Shown: one piece after another, positions 39,387 to 51,577 of the stretch
How the letters are laid out: every line of letters starts with the position of its first letter
Position numbering within the stretch: the stretch's first letter is position 1
Assembly (NCBI RefSeq): GCF_037975245.1
Contig: NC_092566.1
Span: 18,697,001-18,761,000 of the forward strand
Reading direction: 5' to 3'
Source of the DNA: Apostichopus japonicus
Lineage: Eukaryota; Echinodermata; Holothuroidea; Aspidochirotida; Stichopodidae
Length of the DNA: 64,000 nucleotides
Position numbers and translations under genes: made by a program
Notes under the pieces: model-generated
The model's input: only the letters and a program-made list of their open reading frames with translations
The model's database searches: none
What the model was told of the DNA's origin: nothing

Positions 39387-41589
39387 CTTAACTTGTCATC
39401 ATGGCAATTGATGTGAAAATGTCTTTATTTTGTTTTCAGAATTTACATATCATTGACACAATGAGGAAAATAATGATATTCTTAAAGAATTGCTTGGCAC
39501 ATATTAACTACTAAATGCAACATTCTGGAGTGAAGAATGCTTTATCTGATAAAAAATAGTTTTTCGTTTACATGTGCAACCATATCTTAAGTTTAAGAAA
39601 CAAGATATTGAGATAGGGATTTTCAAAGTAACAGTGTAGAATATCTTCTCTTTGATGTTTATAAGTGTGACATTTTCTGCCACCAAAGAGTCGCTGTAGT
39701 AGTCTTTGACAAATTGAGAAGGGAATCTATTAGACAGAAATGCAGTCTAAAAAACAAGCAAGTATTTTACTAAATTACAGCTCTCCTGTATCGGGAGAAA
39801 TTAGTAGAAATTACATAATCAATAACTACAAATGACATGAACTTGAAGATATAAATTTCATAAACCAGTTAACAACATATTTAAGGTTGTATTGGTAATG
39901 TCAGAATAGATGAATGTATTGATTGGTCACTCTGTCATTGTTGTTCTAAGTAATACTGACGTGTAGAGAGGTATGTCTTGGTTGATAATCACAGATTGAT
40001 GATTGACACTTAGCAGTCCCAGGCCAGATGACCCGAATCCAAAAACAAGTCATAAAGTTGGGTTTATCTCCATCCCCTAATATTTCTGTCATTTGAAGAA
40101 TGAAGTCAATGTCAGTGATTGTTATCTTTGGAAGAAGGCTGCCCCTGATTCAAAATGGTGGATCTTCACTGCAGTTTCTGAGATGTCAAAATTAATTAAG
40201 AGTAGACTTCTTTTGTCTGCTCTACTGTATTAAGGTAGAAGAACTGAATACTTTGAGTGTTACATATAGCAATACTGTACTCCCATAGTGCTGCATTTAT
40301 ACACAACAAGCTGAGAAGTTTGTAATTGATTGTTGATGATATAATATAGTTTCTTGTTCTAGACTGTTCGGACAGCAAGCTGAGAAGTTTGTAATTGATT
40401 GTTGATGATATAATATAGTTCCTGTTCTAGACTGTTTATAAAGTAAGCTGAGAAGTTTTTATCTGATACACTGGTTTATGCTTATGGATCAGATTTTGTC
40501 AATGAAGCCTGGTTTGATATGATTTTTATGGTTGTAGACATTGTGCCAAAGGAGATCCACTTTGTACAATTTTTGGTTTAAAATTCTATACTGTACAATC
40601 CTGCCAGTGAAATAGTGAATGACATGGTTAATGCCCACAAGGGATTGCTACAAACCTTTCTAGTTCTTGGACAAATTTAACTCAATTGCTATACATTAGT
40701 CAGATAGCTCTTTTCAATTTTGAGCTAATCGGCTTTCTGGTTCTCTATCAAGACTGTCTTATTGCTTAATTTGTTCGTTTCAAAGTGTGCACCTGATTCT
40801 ATACCTTCATTTAGCCTGTCCTGTTTGTGAATTAGTCAGTTTTCTCCGATGGGACTGACACTTCCTTTAAAAGTGATCAGGCAAACAATTAATTAAGCAG
40901 AGCAGCATCAGCTGTCATGGAATACACAAGTCACTCCCATTTCTGTCTCTGATATAAAGCCTTGCAGACTTGCAGAACAGAATTCAGATCACCAAAATTA
41001 AGAGGATGATGTTATAATTGAAGAGAAAGTAGAAGTGATTTGGGTTGCTTGTCTTGCGTAAGAAAGAAAAGTCATTGTGGGACAGTGTTGTGAGTTAGAA
41101 TGTGGAAGTATTATCACACAGCAAGGCAACTGAAATTTAATAAATCTGTAAAGAACCTAAATTTCTGCTATGTGTTTTCATACTCTAAAAAAAAAAAAAA
41201 CTCTTACCAAGAATAAGGCATTTTGAGACCAAAGGTAACTTGACAAGTTGAAAGGGCTTCTACCATATCTTTTTATCAGTTTCTTGAGAGTAAGATGGCA
41301 TCTCTCCCAGGGGCTGAGAAATTGGCCATTTGGGTGTGCAAATGAAAAAAATGGGTGTGCCAGTTTTGTTTCATAAAATCATGATGCCAAAACATCGCAA
41401 ACCAGAAGCATTCACCCATCCGATCGGGCCCCTTGGGGAGGTCAACAGCCCAAATGAACTTTTGTATTTTGGTGTTTATCTGAGTGCAAAATTCATGCTT
41501 TTTGGAATTATTCTTTGTTTCATATTTCAATGAAACGGTTTATTGGTAGCTACAATTTATTGATTAAAATATCTACTTGGTATAGTAAT
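39387..41589. other. Intron 1 sequence with one small duplication
   Basis: Noncoding. A 67-69-bp direct repeat (AAGCTGAGAAGTTTGTAATT) starts at 40308, 40377 and, shortened, 40444. A poly-A run lies near 41189-41201. No gene was recognised. Confidence 0.6.
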
Positions 41590-42840
41590 CCTCCCTCCCC
41601 CTCATCATCATCAACGTCCATCCCCCATCATCATCCCTCCTGGTCATCATCCATGTCCCCTGTCATCACCCATGCCCCTGGTCATGCATTATTCATCCCC
41701 GGTCATCATCCATGCCCCTGGTCATGCGTTCTCCATGCCTGGTCATCATCCATGACCTCGGTCATCATCCACTACCCTGGTCATCATCCATGTCCCATGT
41801 CATCATCCATGACCCTGGTCATGTATTATACATCCCCAGTCATCATCCATGCCCCTTGTCATGCATTATTCATCCGTGGTCATCATCCATGACCCAGGTC
41901 ATCATCCATGCCCCTGGTCATGCGTTATCCATGCCTGGTCATCATCCATGACCTCGGTCATCATCCATAACTCTGGTCATCATCCATGTCCCATGTCATC
42001 ATCCATGACCCTGGTCATGCATTATTCATCCCCAGTCATCATCCATGCCCCTTGTCATGCATTATTCATCCCTGGTCATCATCCATGACCCAGGTCAACA
42101 TCCATGCCCCTGGTCATGCATTATTCATCCCCGGTCATCATCCATAACCCTGGTCATCATCCATGTCCCATGTCATCACCCATGACCCTGGTCATGCATT
42201 ATTCATCCCCAGTCATCATCCATGCCCCTTGTCATGCATTATTCATCCCTGGTCATCATCCATGACCCAGGTCAACATCCATGCCCCTGGTCATGCATTA
42301 TTCTTTCCTGGTCATCATCCATGATCCAGGTCATCATCCATGTCCCTGGTCATGCATTATTCATCCCCAGTCATCATCCATGCCCCAGGTCATGCATTAT
42401 TCATCCTCGGTCATCATCCATGACCCAGGTCATCATCCATGCCCCTGGTCATGCGTTATTCATCCCCGGTCATCATCCATAACCCTGGTCATCATCCATG
42501 TCCCATGTCATCACCCATGACCCTGGTCATGCATTATTCATCCCCAGTCATCATCCATGCCCCTTGTCATGCATTATTCATCCCTGGTCATCATCCATGA
42601 CCCAGGTCATCATCAATGCCCCTGGTCATGCATGATTCATTCCCGGTCATCATCCATGACTCAGGTCATCATCCATGTCCCTGGTCATGCATTATTCATC
42701 CCCAGTCATCATCCATGCCCCTGGTCATGCATTATTCATCCTCGGTCATCATCCATGACCCAGGTCATCATCCATGCCCCTGGTCATGCGATATCCATGC
42801 CCAGTCATCATGCATGACCCGGGGCATCATTCATGCCAAT
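41590..42840. repeat. Degenerate minisatellite of about 20-bp units with longer higher-order blocks
   Basis: Basic phrase GGTCATCATCCATGACC, alternating with GGTCATGCATTATTCATCCC. Blocks are copied at larger scale: a block marked by CCATAACCCTGG recurs at about 42144 and 42480, 336 bp apart. Many units form an inverted repeat GGTCAT-N5-ATGACC. ORFs reading HHPCPW or SSSMT are artefacts. Confidence 0.93.
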
Positions 42841-43558
42841 TCCCATAGCTCTCACTTTTTTTTATCAAGACACCATCTTGTGATAGCCGAAAATGTTTTG
42901 AATCTTTACACAAAATATCGGCAAACAAGATAAATAAACAATTCAATAAGTTGTAGAAACAAACCAATCATCCCCATGCTTCTATTTATGGTTTAATTGG
43001 AGTTGGCCTAAATCGGAAACTAAGATAGGCTTAATATGAACAACAGCACAACTAAGTATTACAACTAAATATGATAGCAGAATTATATCATCAGCAAATA
43101 TCGTCATCGTGTATAAATTGTATATATCATAGAAAATTATTCGCATGTGCTGTGCATGCACCATAAAACAACAGTATCATAACTTTGCGGCTAGCCTACC
43201 TGTTAGTGATTCCAGCAATATACCTGACCAATATTAGGCCTACATAGTTTTCAATGAAGGGTGCTATGAAAGATGAAAAATACGGAAATTTACTACAACT
43301 CGTTACTTTCTTTTGTGTGCAAGGGATCTCGTGTCTCAGAATATTTGGAGATTGCCTCTGACATCGAAATATTTTGATTAACACTAATTTAGGCAGTGTT
43401 AAGAAACTGTTGGCAAAGTTTACAAAGCAACTCTGCAGTGTTATGACAAGGTTACTCATGGTATGCAAAGTATTTTGCATCTTTGCCAATTACTGTTTGA
43501 ATGATATTTGCACCAGGGACTGCCTGAACATGCAGCCACCATATATATTAAAAAGATC
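42841..43558. other. Intron 1 sequence, no recognised feature
   Basis: AT-rich unique sequence. Confidence 0.5.
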
Positions 43559-43702
43559 AATACACCAGAAAAATTCCACTTCATGATCTGTTTTGTCCTT
43601 TTGGGACCCATCAAACGAAGGTAGGAATCGAATCCCAGACCTGCATGTCACAGCCTTAAATAGGTTCCACTCGGCCACAGTGTTTGGACCAGTTGGTGTG
43701 TA
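43559..43702 (-). mobile_element. tRNA-like short repeat with a decayed hammerhead motif (copy 2)
   Basis: Reads on the minus strand. It has an A-box-like TGGCCGAGTGG (complement at 43667-43677) and a B-box-like GGATTCGATTCC (complement at 43624-43635) about 35-40 bp apart, as in a tRNA-Leu/Ser-derived promoter. Then comes a hammerhead-like segment and the tail GAAGTGGAATTTTTCTGGTG. Its ends are inverted (AATACACCAG on the left; TTGGTGTGTA on the right) and the 3' side runs into an AT tract. It is the same family as 54111-54237. It could be a SINE with an AT tail or a MITE. Confidence 0.7.
43580..43619 (-). ncRNA. Fossil type I hammerhead ribozyme, inactive
   Basis: Minus strand 5' to 3': helix I arm TTCGT (43619-43615), core TTGATGG in place of CTGANGA, helix II GTCC-CAAAA-GGAC (four perfect pairs), AAAA in place of GAAA, then CAGATC, and helix I arm ATGAA, which pairs fully with TTCGT. 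Substitutions at the invariant C3, A9 and G12 should abolish cleavage. Helices I and II remain intact and show which bases paired in the ancestor. Confidence 0.65.
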
Positions 43703-44361
43703 TGATGTTTGTATAACTGTAAATGAGAGCATATGACACTCGTATTACGATATATAAACTGGACACTACCAATGTTTCAAAAAAGATTTTGAGAACCCGT
43801 TGGTTATTGTCACATCTTTTGTATTTCATCTGTATGTGCTTAAACAATTAAAGCAAATTTGTGGGTTATTCTCTGTGTCTTTGCTTAGAAGGAAAGATGA
43901 GATGATCCTGCCGGCTGCAATAAAACAAGAAGTGTAATTAGTTGAATTATAAGCATGTTCTTTTCCTTTTCTGTTAACTCTCTCCTCACTCAACATATTC
44001 ACTTTCATTAAGAGTAGCGAAGATGTAACAAACATCATGTTTCAAGTTGGTTATGTATGTAGGACCATATTTGGATCCATTTTGTGATTATGTTTAACTT
44101 TAGTCCTCTCATACTTGTCCTCACTCAACATATGTACTCCAATCTACCTTAACCTAAATAAGTTGATAACAGCTATGTGAAAGTGCTTGACTGAACTGAA
44201 ACCTTGACTTGGATCATTAGGATTACACAGAGATACTGGATCATCAAAAGGGACTATTGTTCTGAGCTTACAGCAAGGAACTAAATTGTCATTGAAATAT
44301 ATAACCTTAATGGCAATATATAAATTAGACTAAATACCATTTGCTATGTTATCTTTTTCAG
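43703..44361. other. End of intron 1, no recognised feature
   Basis: Unique AT-rich sequence ending in the exon 2 acceptor. Confidence 0.6.
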
Positions 44362-44528
44362 GGCAAAAGAATGCATCAAGTCAGCTATATTAGACAACGA
44401 CTTTATGAAAAATCTGGAGATGTCGCAGATCCAGGAAATTGTGGACTGTATGTATCCTGTGGAATTTGCACGAGGAGCTTGCATCATTAAAGAGGGAGAT
44501 GTTGGCTCCTTGGTGTACGTAATGGAGG
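44362..44528 (+). CDS. PRKG1: cGMP-dependent protein kinase I, coding exon 2 (linker and start of cyclic-nucleotide domain A)
   Basis: Continues the kinase after a 25,971-bp intron. The acceptor is a pyrimidine run ending TTTTTCAG (AG at 44360-44361) and the donor is GTAAGT at 44529. It finishes codon 96 and encodes residues 97-151. The peptide begins [19 protein letters not shown], continues [16 protein letters not shown], and ends with [16 protein letters not shown]. This is the helical N-terminus and first beta strands of cyclic-nucleotide-binding domain A, nearly identical to vertebrate PKG I over [11 protein letters not shown] and [13 protein letters not shown]. The 167-bp length and phases (in 2, out 1) fit exons 1 and 3 exactly. 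Confidence 0.95.
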
Positions 44529-45504
44529 GTAAGTATTAAAAGGAAAGACTTTGTAATATAGATTAACTGGGTTTTATGAACTGACAAGAGAGGTAACAGT
44601 ATGTAATGTAATGTAGAATGTTGCTATGTTAATCAACCACTGGTTGCAATGTGAAAAGTGAAAATGCTACATTTGTAATTGTACCTTCCTGGAGAGAAAG
44701 AACAGTTTCTTAACTGCTTGTATACTACATAAGTCATGCCTATAAAGAGGAGGACTTGGCAATTACCTTTGTGAAGTTATTTGGAAATTGAAAGTTTTTT
44801 TTATAAACATTGCAGTCTTATAAACAGTTTTGTATTTAGAAGACTGTAAATCATTGTTTTTGTAGTCAAGAAATAACAATTCTTTCAAATGCTAACCTAC
44901 AAATTAGGGATTTCCTGAAAAATATTAAAAATGCTCAGTAAATTAAAACTTGCAATGCTGATATTTCAGTCTTGACTTTGTACAGTAAATAGTAACTGTC
45001 AAACATAAATAGGTCAATATGACCTTTCTTTGTTTGTACTGCTTCATTAACAACTTCACAGGTTTTACAAGACATACTGTAATAAACTCATCTAGTAAAA
45101 CATTGTCTTCTGAGTCCCTGCAAAGAACTGCTCTGATCTCAATGGAGCATTTAAACAGCAGCTTAATTGGATTATCAGCACACAGCAGCTGGTCTTCATG
45201 AGATTTAGCCTTGCACATAGCATTGTCAGAGCCAAGTATGTGCCTTATTGTCAAGCTACATTGTCTCACTATGTAATCACACTCCCTGTGGGAACAATAT
45301 GTCAAGCTGAGAATAGAAACTGGAGGCTTCCCATAAAACACCTTGATTATATGGAGAGGCCACAGATGCTAGTTGACCTACTTTGTAAATAGACATAATA
45401 AGGTCATCATTCCTTTAAGTTTTAATTAATATAAAATGAAATGTTTTCATATAGAAACACCTATGCTGCCTTTACACCTAATGGTTATGGAGTGACATTT
45501 CTGG
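44529..45504. other. Start of intron 2, no recognised feature
   Basis: The minus-strand ORF of 132 codons (44943-45341) shows no recognised domain and lies inside the intron; I treat it as chance. Confidence 0.5.
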
Positions 45505-48500
45505 TTCAGTGCAGACAGCTACATCCCACTAAACTCTGACCAATGCAGACAGCTACACCCCACTAAACTCTGACCAATGCAGACAGCTACCTCCCACTAA
45601 ACTCTTACCAATGCAGACAGCTACACCCCACTAAACTCTGACCAATGCAGACAGCTACCTCCCACTAAACTCTTACCAATGCAGACAGCTACATCCCACT
45701 AAACTCTTACCAATGCAGACAGCTACACCCCACTGAACTCTGACCAATGCAGACAGCTACACCTCACTAACTCTTACCAATGCAGACAGCTACACCCCAC
45801 TAAACTCTTACCAATGCAGACAGCTACACCCCACTAAACTCTGACCAATGCAGACAGCTACACCCCACTAAACTCTGACCAATGCAGACAGCTACATCCC
45901 ACTAAACTCTTACCAATGGAGACAGCTACATCCCACTAAACTCTTACCAATGCAGACAGCTACACCCCACTGAACTCTGACCAATGCAGACAGCTACACC
46001 TCACTAACTCTTACCAATGCAGACAGCTACACCCCACTAAACTCTTACCAATGCAGACAGCTACACCCCACTAAACTCTGACCAATGCAGACAGCTACAC
46101 CCCACTAAACTCTTACCAATGCAGACAGCTACATCCCACTGAACTCTTACCAATGCAGACAGCTACACCCCACTAAACTCTGACCAATGCAGACAGCTAC
46201 ACCCCACTAAACTCTGACCAATGCAGACAGCTACACCCCACTAAACTCTTACCAATGGAGACAGCTACATCCCACTAAACTCTTACCAATGCAGACAGCT
46301 ACACCCCACTGAACTCTGACCAATGCAGACAGCTACACCTCACTAACTCTTACCAATGCAGACAGCTACATCCCACTAAACTCTTACCAATGCAGACAGC
46401 TACATCCCACTGAACTCTTACCAATGCAGACAGCTACATCCCACTAAACTCTGATCAATGCAGACAGCTACATCCCACTAAACTCTTACCAATGCAGACA
46501 GCTACACCCCACTAAACTCTTACCAATGCAGACAGCTACACCTCACTAAACTCTGACCAATGCAGACAACTACACCTCACTAACTCTGACCAATGCAGAC
46601 AGCTACATCCCACTAAACTCTTACCAATGCCGACAGCTATACCTCACTAAACTCTGACCAATGCAGACAGCTACACCCCACTAAACTCTTACCAATGCAG
46701 ACAGCTACACCCCACTGAACTCTGACCAATGCAGACAGCTACACCTCACTAACTCTTACCAATGCAGATAGCTACACCCCACTAAACTCTTACCAATGCA
46801 GACAGCTACATCCCACTGAACTCTTACCAATGCAGACAGCTACACCCCACTGAACTCTTACCAATGCAGACAGCTACATCCCACTGAACTCTTACCAATG
46901 CAGACAGCTACACCCCACTGAACTCTGACCAATGCAGACAGCTACACCTCACTAACTCTTACCAATGCAGACAGCTACACCCCACTAAACTCTTACCAAT
47001 GCAGACAGCTACATCCCACTGAACTCTTACCAATGCAGACAGCTACATCCCACTGAACTCTTACCAATGCAGACAGCTACATCCCACTGAACTCTTACCA
47101 ATGCAGACAGCTACACCCCACTAAACTCTGACCAATGCAGACAGCTACACCCCACTAAACTCTGACCAATGCAGACAGCTACACCCCACTAAACTCTTAC
47201 CAATGGAGACAGCTACATCCCACTAAACTCTTACCAATGCAGACAGCTACACCCCACTGAACTCTGACCAATGCAGACAGCTACACCTCACTAACTCTTA
47301 CCAATGCAGACAGCTACATCCCACTAAACTCTTACCAATGCAGACAGCTACATCCCACTGAACTCTTACCAATGCAGACAGCTACATCCCACTAAACTCT
47401 GATCAATGCAGACAGCTACATCCCACTAAACTCTTACCAATGCAGACAGCTACACCCCACTAAACTCTTACCAATGCAGACAGCTACACCTCACTAAACT
47501 CTGACCAATGCAGACAACTACACCTCACTAACTCTGACCAATGCAGACAGCTACATCCCACTAAACTCTTACCAATGCCGACAGCTATACCTCACTAAAC
47601 TCTGACCAATGCAGACAGCTACACCCCACTAAACTCTTACCAATGCAGACAGCTACACCCCACTGAACTCTGACCAATGCAGACAGCTACACCTCACTAA
47701 CTCTTACCAATGCAGATAGCTACACCCCACTAAACTCTTACCAATGCAGACAGCTACATCCCACTGAACTCTTACCAATGCAGACAGCTACACCCCACTG
47801 AACTCTTACCAATGCAGACAGCTACATCCCACTGAACTCTTACCAATGCAGACAGCTACACCCCACTGAACTCTGACCAATGCAGACAGCTACACCTCAC
47901 TAACTCTTACCAATGCAGACAGCTACACCCCACTAAACTCTTACCAATGCAGACAGCTACATCCCACTGAACTCTTACCAATGCAGACAGCTACATCCCA
48001 CTGAACTCTTACCAATGCAGACAGCTACATCCCACTAAACTCTGATCAATGCAGACAGCTACATCCCACTAAACTCTGACCAATGCAGACAGCTACATCC
48101 CACTAAACTCTTAACAATGCAGACAGCTACACCCCACTGAACTCTGACCAATGCAGACAGCTACACCTCACTAACTCTTACCAATGCAGACAGCTACACC
48201 TCACTAACTCTTACCAATGCAGACAGCTACATCCCACTAAACTCTGACCAATGCAGACAGCTACACCCCACTAAACTCTGATCAATGCAGACAGCTACAC
48301 CCCACTAACTCTTACCAATGCAGACAGCTACACCCCACTAAACTCTTACCAATGCAGACAGCTACACCCCACTAAACTCTTACCAATGCAGATAGCTACA
48401 CCCCTCACTAAACTCTGACCAATGCAGACAGCTACACCTCACTAACTCTTACCAATGCAGACAGCTACACCCACTAACTCTTACCAATGCAGACAGCTAC

Positions 48501-48535
48501 ATCCCACTAAACTATTACCAATGCAGACAGATCTT
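45505..48535. repeat. Minisatellite, 34-bp unit, about 89 copies, with a 948-bp higher-order duplication
   Basis: The unit contains CAATGCAGACAGCTACACCC and CACTAAACTCTTAC. Rare variants (CAATGGAGAC, GATCAATGCAG, AGACAACTAC, GCCGACAGCTATACC) occur in the same order twice. For example, GCCGACAGC lies at about 46629 and 47577, an offset of 948 bp, so a block of about 28 units was duplicated in one step. Confidence 0.97.
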
Positions 48536-51225
48536 CTCAATAGCTAAACGCTACCCATCACTGGATAGCTGACAAAGTTGGCCATTCATGGCACCATCAA
48601 GTTTCTGTATCATAACCATGAAGATTTTTGGCTATGAGAGCTGAAGTTTTCATCACTTGTAAACAAACCTCTTTACTCAGTGTTCAACAGTTTTTGTATC
48701 TTGCTCCTGGGAGGCCTAAAGTGGTCTTATGTTGCCTCAATTGACCCAATTTTCATACCACAGGTACTTCCATTCATGCTCTTCCACATCCAAGCCACAA
48801 AAACAGGTTTTATTTGATAACATACCAAAAAAGTTGTTCTCCTGATGGTTTTTTGGCACTTTTCCTGCCTGAGGGAGAACACTCAGGCTGGTTGATATAG
48901 ACACTATAAGGAGTATGCCACCTTTAGATATAGCATCTAACCACATTACCAATGTTACCATTTGCTCAGCAGAATCCCACAAACCTCACCACAACCATCA
49001 CAGAGCAAGTAGAACCCATAGACTTTCAGTCAGTCCCCAGCGGTACAAAAAGTGCTCTTTTCTTGTAGAATATGCATGGGGTTTCTTGTTGTCACTCCTC
49101 ATTAATATTTAATTAGGTAAAACTTATCATTTTCAAAGGTCAATTTCTCAGTCATTAACCAATTTATATGTCTGGTAATAGTTGAATTAGATGAAGGAAA
49201 GGTGTTTAATTCAATCTTTATTGACAAAAGACACAAAAATGAGTGGAAAGGGAATTTCCGCACGTTAATTTACCACTTTCCAACTGTTTAGAAAAATGAT
49301 TTTTTTGGGGCATGAATATCATCATTTCCAAGTTTGAAAACTGGTATTTTTGCTGGAAAAACTCCTTAACCACAAATTCATATCTATTTCTCTACAAATC
49401 ATCCTGTAATGAAGTCAAGTTCACGGCAAATAAATACGCACACGAATACAGGTTACGAAAACAGGTTACGAATACAGGTTACGAGTAAAGTGGTGACTGT
49501 CCCGTTCCACGTTGGTATGTATTGCGCGAAATGCTAAACTAAGCGATAAAACTAATGGCATTGAATTGTTTATACCATGGAACTCTGTGCATATATATCG
49601 AATGAGAGGAACTATTCATGGCAGTGAAATGACTTTTCTGTGTGGATAGGGGCATAAGGACGCCTGGAGATCATGAAATACTCACTGCCTGTGCATCGAT
49701 TTGGTACATCTGGTATCCACACATAACAATACATGCAAGCAATGCCATATCGTAGCAATCGCTACTTTTAGTACTATTCGCTGAAATCAGGCACTCAACA
49801 CTGGTTTGCATTAATCCCCTGTGGTAATTTTATTTAGAGACTCTCATGAAGTTGGTGCTCTTCCGAGTACAAGCCCTGCCACTGCAAAGAGTCCAAGCCC
49901 TGCCGGTGCCCCTTCAAATTCACCCTCCTGAAATTGTACATGGGGTTGGTATTAATCAGCCTATGGAGCCTTGATGGTATAGAGACAGGAGCCTTTTTTT
50001 AATTGGGTATATTTTCAAGCATAACTATTTTTGTGGAAACATGCAGATTATACAACAGGCATATTATATATGACACCTGAGAGGGCGTTATGGCTTAAAC
50101 ATAGCCAGACAAAGCTCTACTTCACTCTCTGAATAGACAGTGGTTGCCACTCTGACACCACGATGAGGTCAGCGTTGAGGGACTTTTCGTCAGAGAACTT
50201 TCTTTGTTAAGAATGACAACACATTTTTTTGTTGGTCTCTTTATTTGGTTGAACAGTTAAAAAGTACAGGAATAATAACATATCACCCTTTATAAGATAT
50301 AAGAACATATTTATATATATGCTCCCCACAAATAAAAATGTAGGTCCCATAGTCTTACAGGGTTAAACTATGGTTAAATTGGGGTAAAATCTGGTAAATT
50401 TGTCACAGCTAGCCCTATAGAATAAAATTATGGTACATACTTATTTTACTTGACAAAAACTATACTGTACATACCATATATAGCCTACTATAAAACTGTT
50501 TAACCTTTATATTGTTGTCATGCATGTTTTGACTGCAGCATACTGACCAAATCTGATGCATATAAAATAATATTACATACGATATTATGACAGTATGAGT
50601 TGCTTTGTTGTATGTTTCAACTAGCCCAATTATGATAAAATCCACCAATGGGTGAAATTTAAGGTTATTTGTGGTGTACTGATTACAGTAAAGACAAGTA
50701 GGGAAAACTGTTGTGCAATTGGGATACAACTCTGGTAAATATAGGGTAAAACTGTGGTACAATTAGGGTAAAACCATTAGTGTAAAACTTTGGTACAGCT
50801 ATATAGGGCCTACAGCTATAGGGTATAATTGTGGTTAATTAGGGTAAAACTATGGTAATACCATAGTACACATTGGGTAAATTTGAGATAAAACCATGGT
50901 GAAGATGAAATAGAAAGTGATAAAAACCTTGGTAAAATTGTGGTATGGTACCATGGTAAAGCTGTGGTAAACCACATCCATAGGACCAAAATACCAAAAT
51001 CAAAATGTGGTATTGTACCACAGTTTACCATGGAAAAAGGGTGGTATTTTGCCGTGGTAAGTGTGATGTAATTTTTGCCTAGGCTATGCACTTCATCTTC
51101 AGAGCTTGCATACTGTGATGAAAGAAGATAAATATTTCACATGTGTTTACATATATGATGTATATTGGGACGTGTAATAATAGCAACATGAATCTCTACA
51201 ATGTTCTCTTTGATGGTAGTCTTCA
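48536..51225. other. Intron 2 sequence with traces of very old repeats
   Basis: No gene was seen. Small features: three copies of ACAGGTTACGA at 49440-49490, and a degraded region (about 50340-51065) where TGGTAAA, GGGTAAAAC and TACCATGGTA recur without a fixed period, perhaps an old minisatellite. Confidence 0.5.
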
Positions 51226-51542
51226 GACTTTGCTAAATTTCCAGCCTTGATTTATAAGGAGTGCCAGCCCAATCGCGCTCCTCTGCGCTCCTTAAATTCG
51301 ATCTGCGAGAGCAATTCACAGCACTCCTAAAATGTTACTAACGCACAATACTCTCCTCAATTCCCTAAGGAGAGCAAGGAAACTGCGCACCTCACATGAT
51401 GAAAAGTAAAAACAATCCACGTGCTCTGCGTACGGTCACTCGCTTCAACATTCAGAGTATCTTCGGTCATTCCGATCTGAACCACCTGGAGCTGTACAGT
51501 TTATTGTCCCATTTGTACGTTCATATGACTTTGCTAAATTTC
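51226..51542. mobile_element. Possible retroposed insert of about 285 bp flanked by a 16-bp direct repeat
   Basis: GACTTTGCTAAATTTC occurs at 51226-51241 and exactly again at 51527-51542. The enclosed 285 bp is richer in G+C than its surroundings (for example CGCGCTCCTCTGCGCTCC near 51273) and does not resemble other repeats here. A 16-bp exact flanking repeat fits a target duplication from LINE-type insertion. There is no poly-A tail and no recognised ORF or RNA, so the source is unknown. Confidence 0.4.
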
Positions 51543-51577
51543 AAGGTAAATGTTTATGCTAACATTTAATCTAAATT

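Noticed and set aside
18391-44361. An alpha-type alternative first exon of the kinase in intron 1
   Set aside because: I looked for a second leucine-zipper coding exon with a donor in phase 2 and found none; it may be outside the window or absent.
44943-45341. 132-codon minus-strand ORF in intron 2
   Set aside because: No recognisable domain, AT-rich composition like the surrounding intron, no other support.
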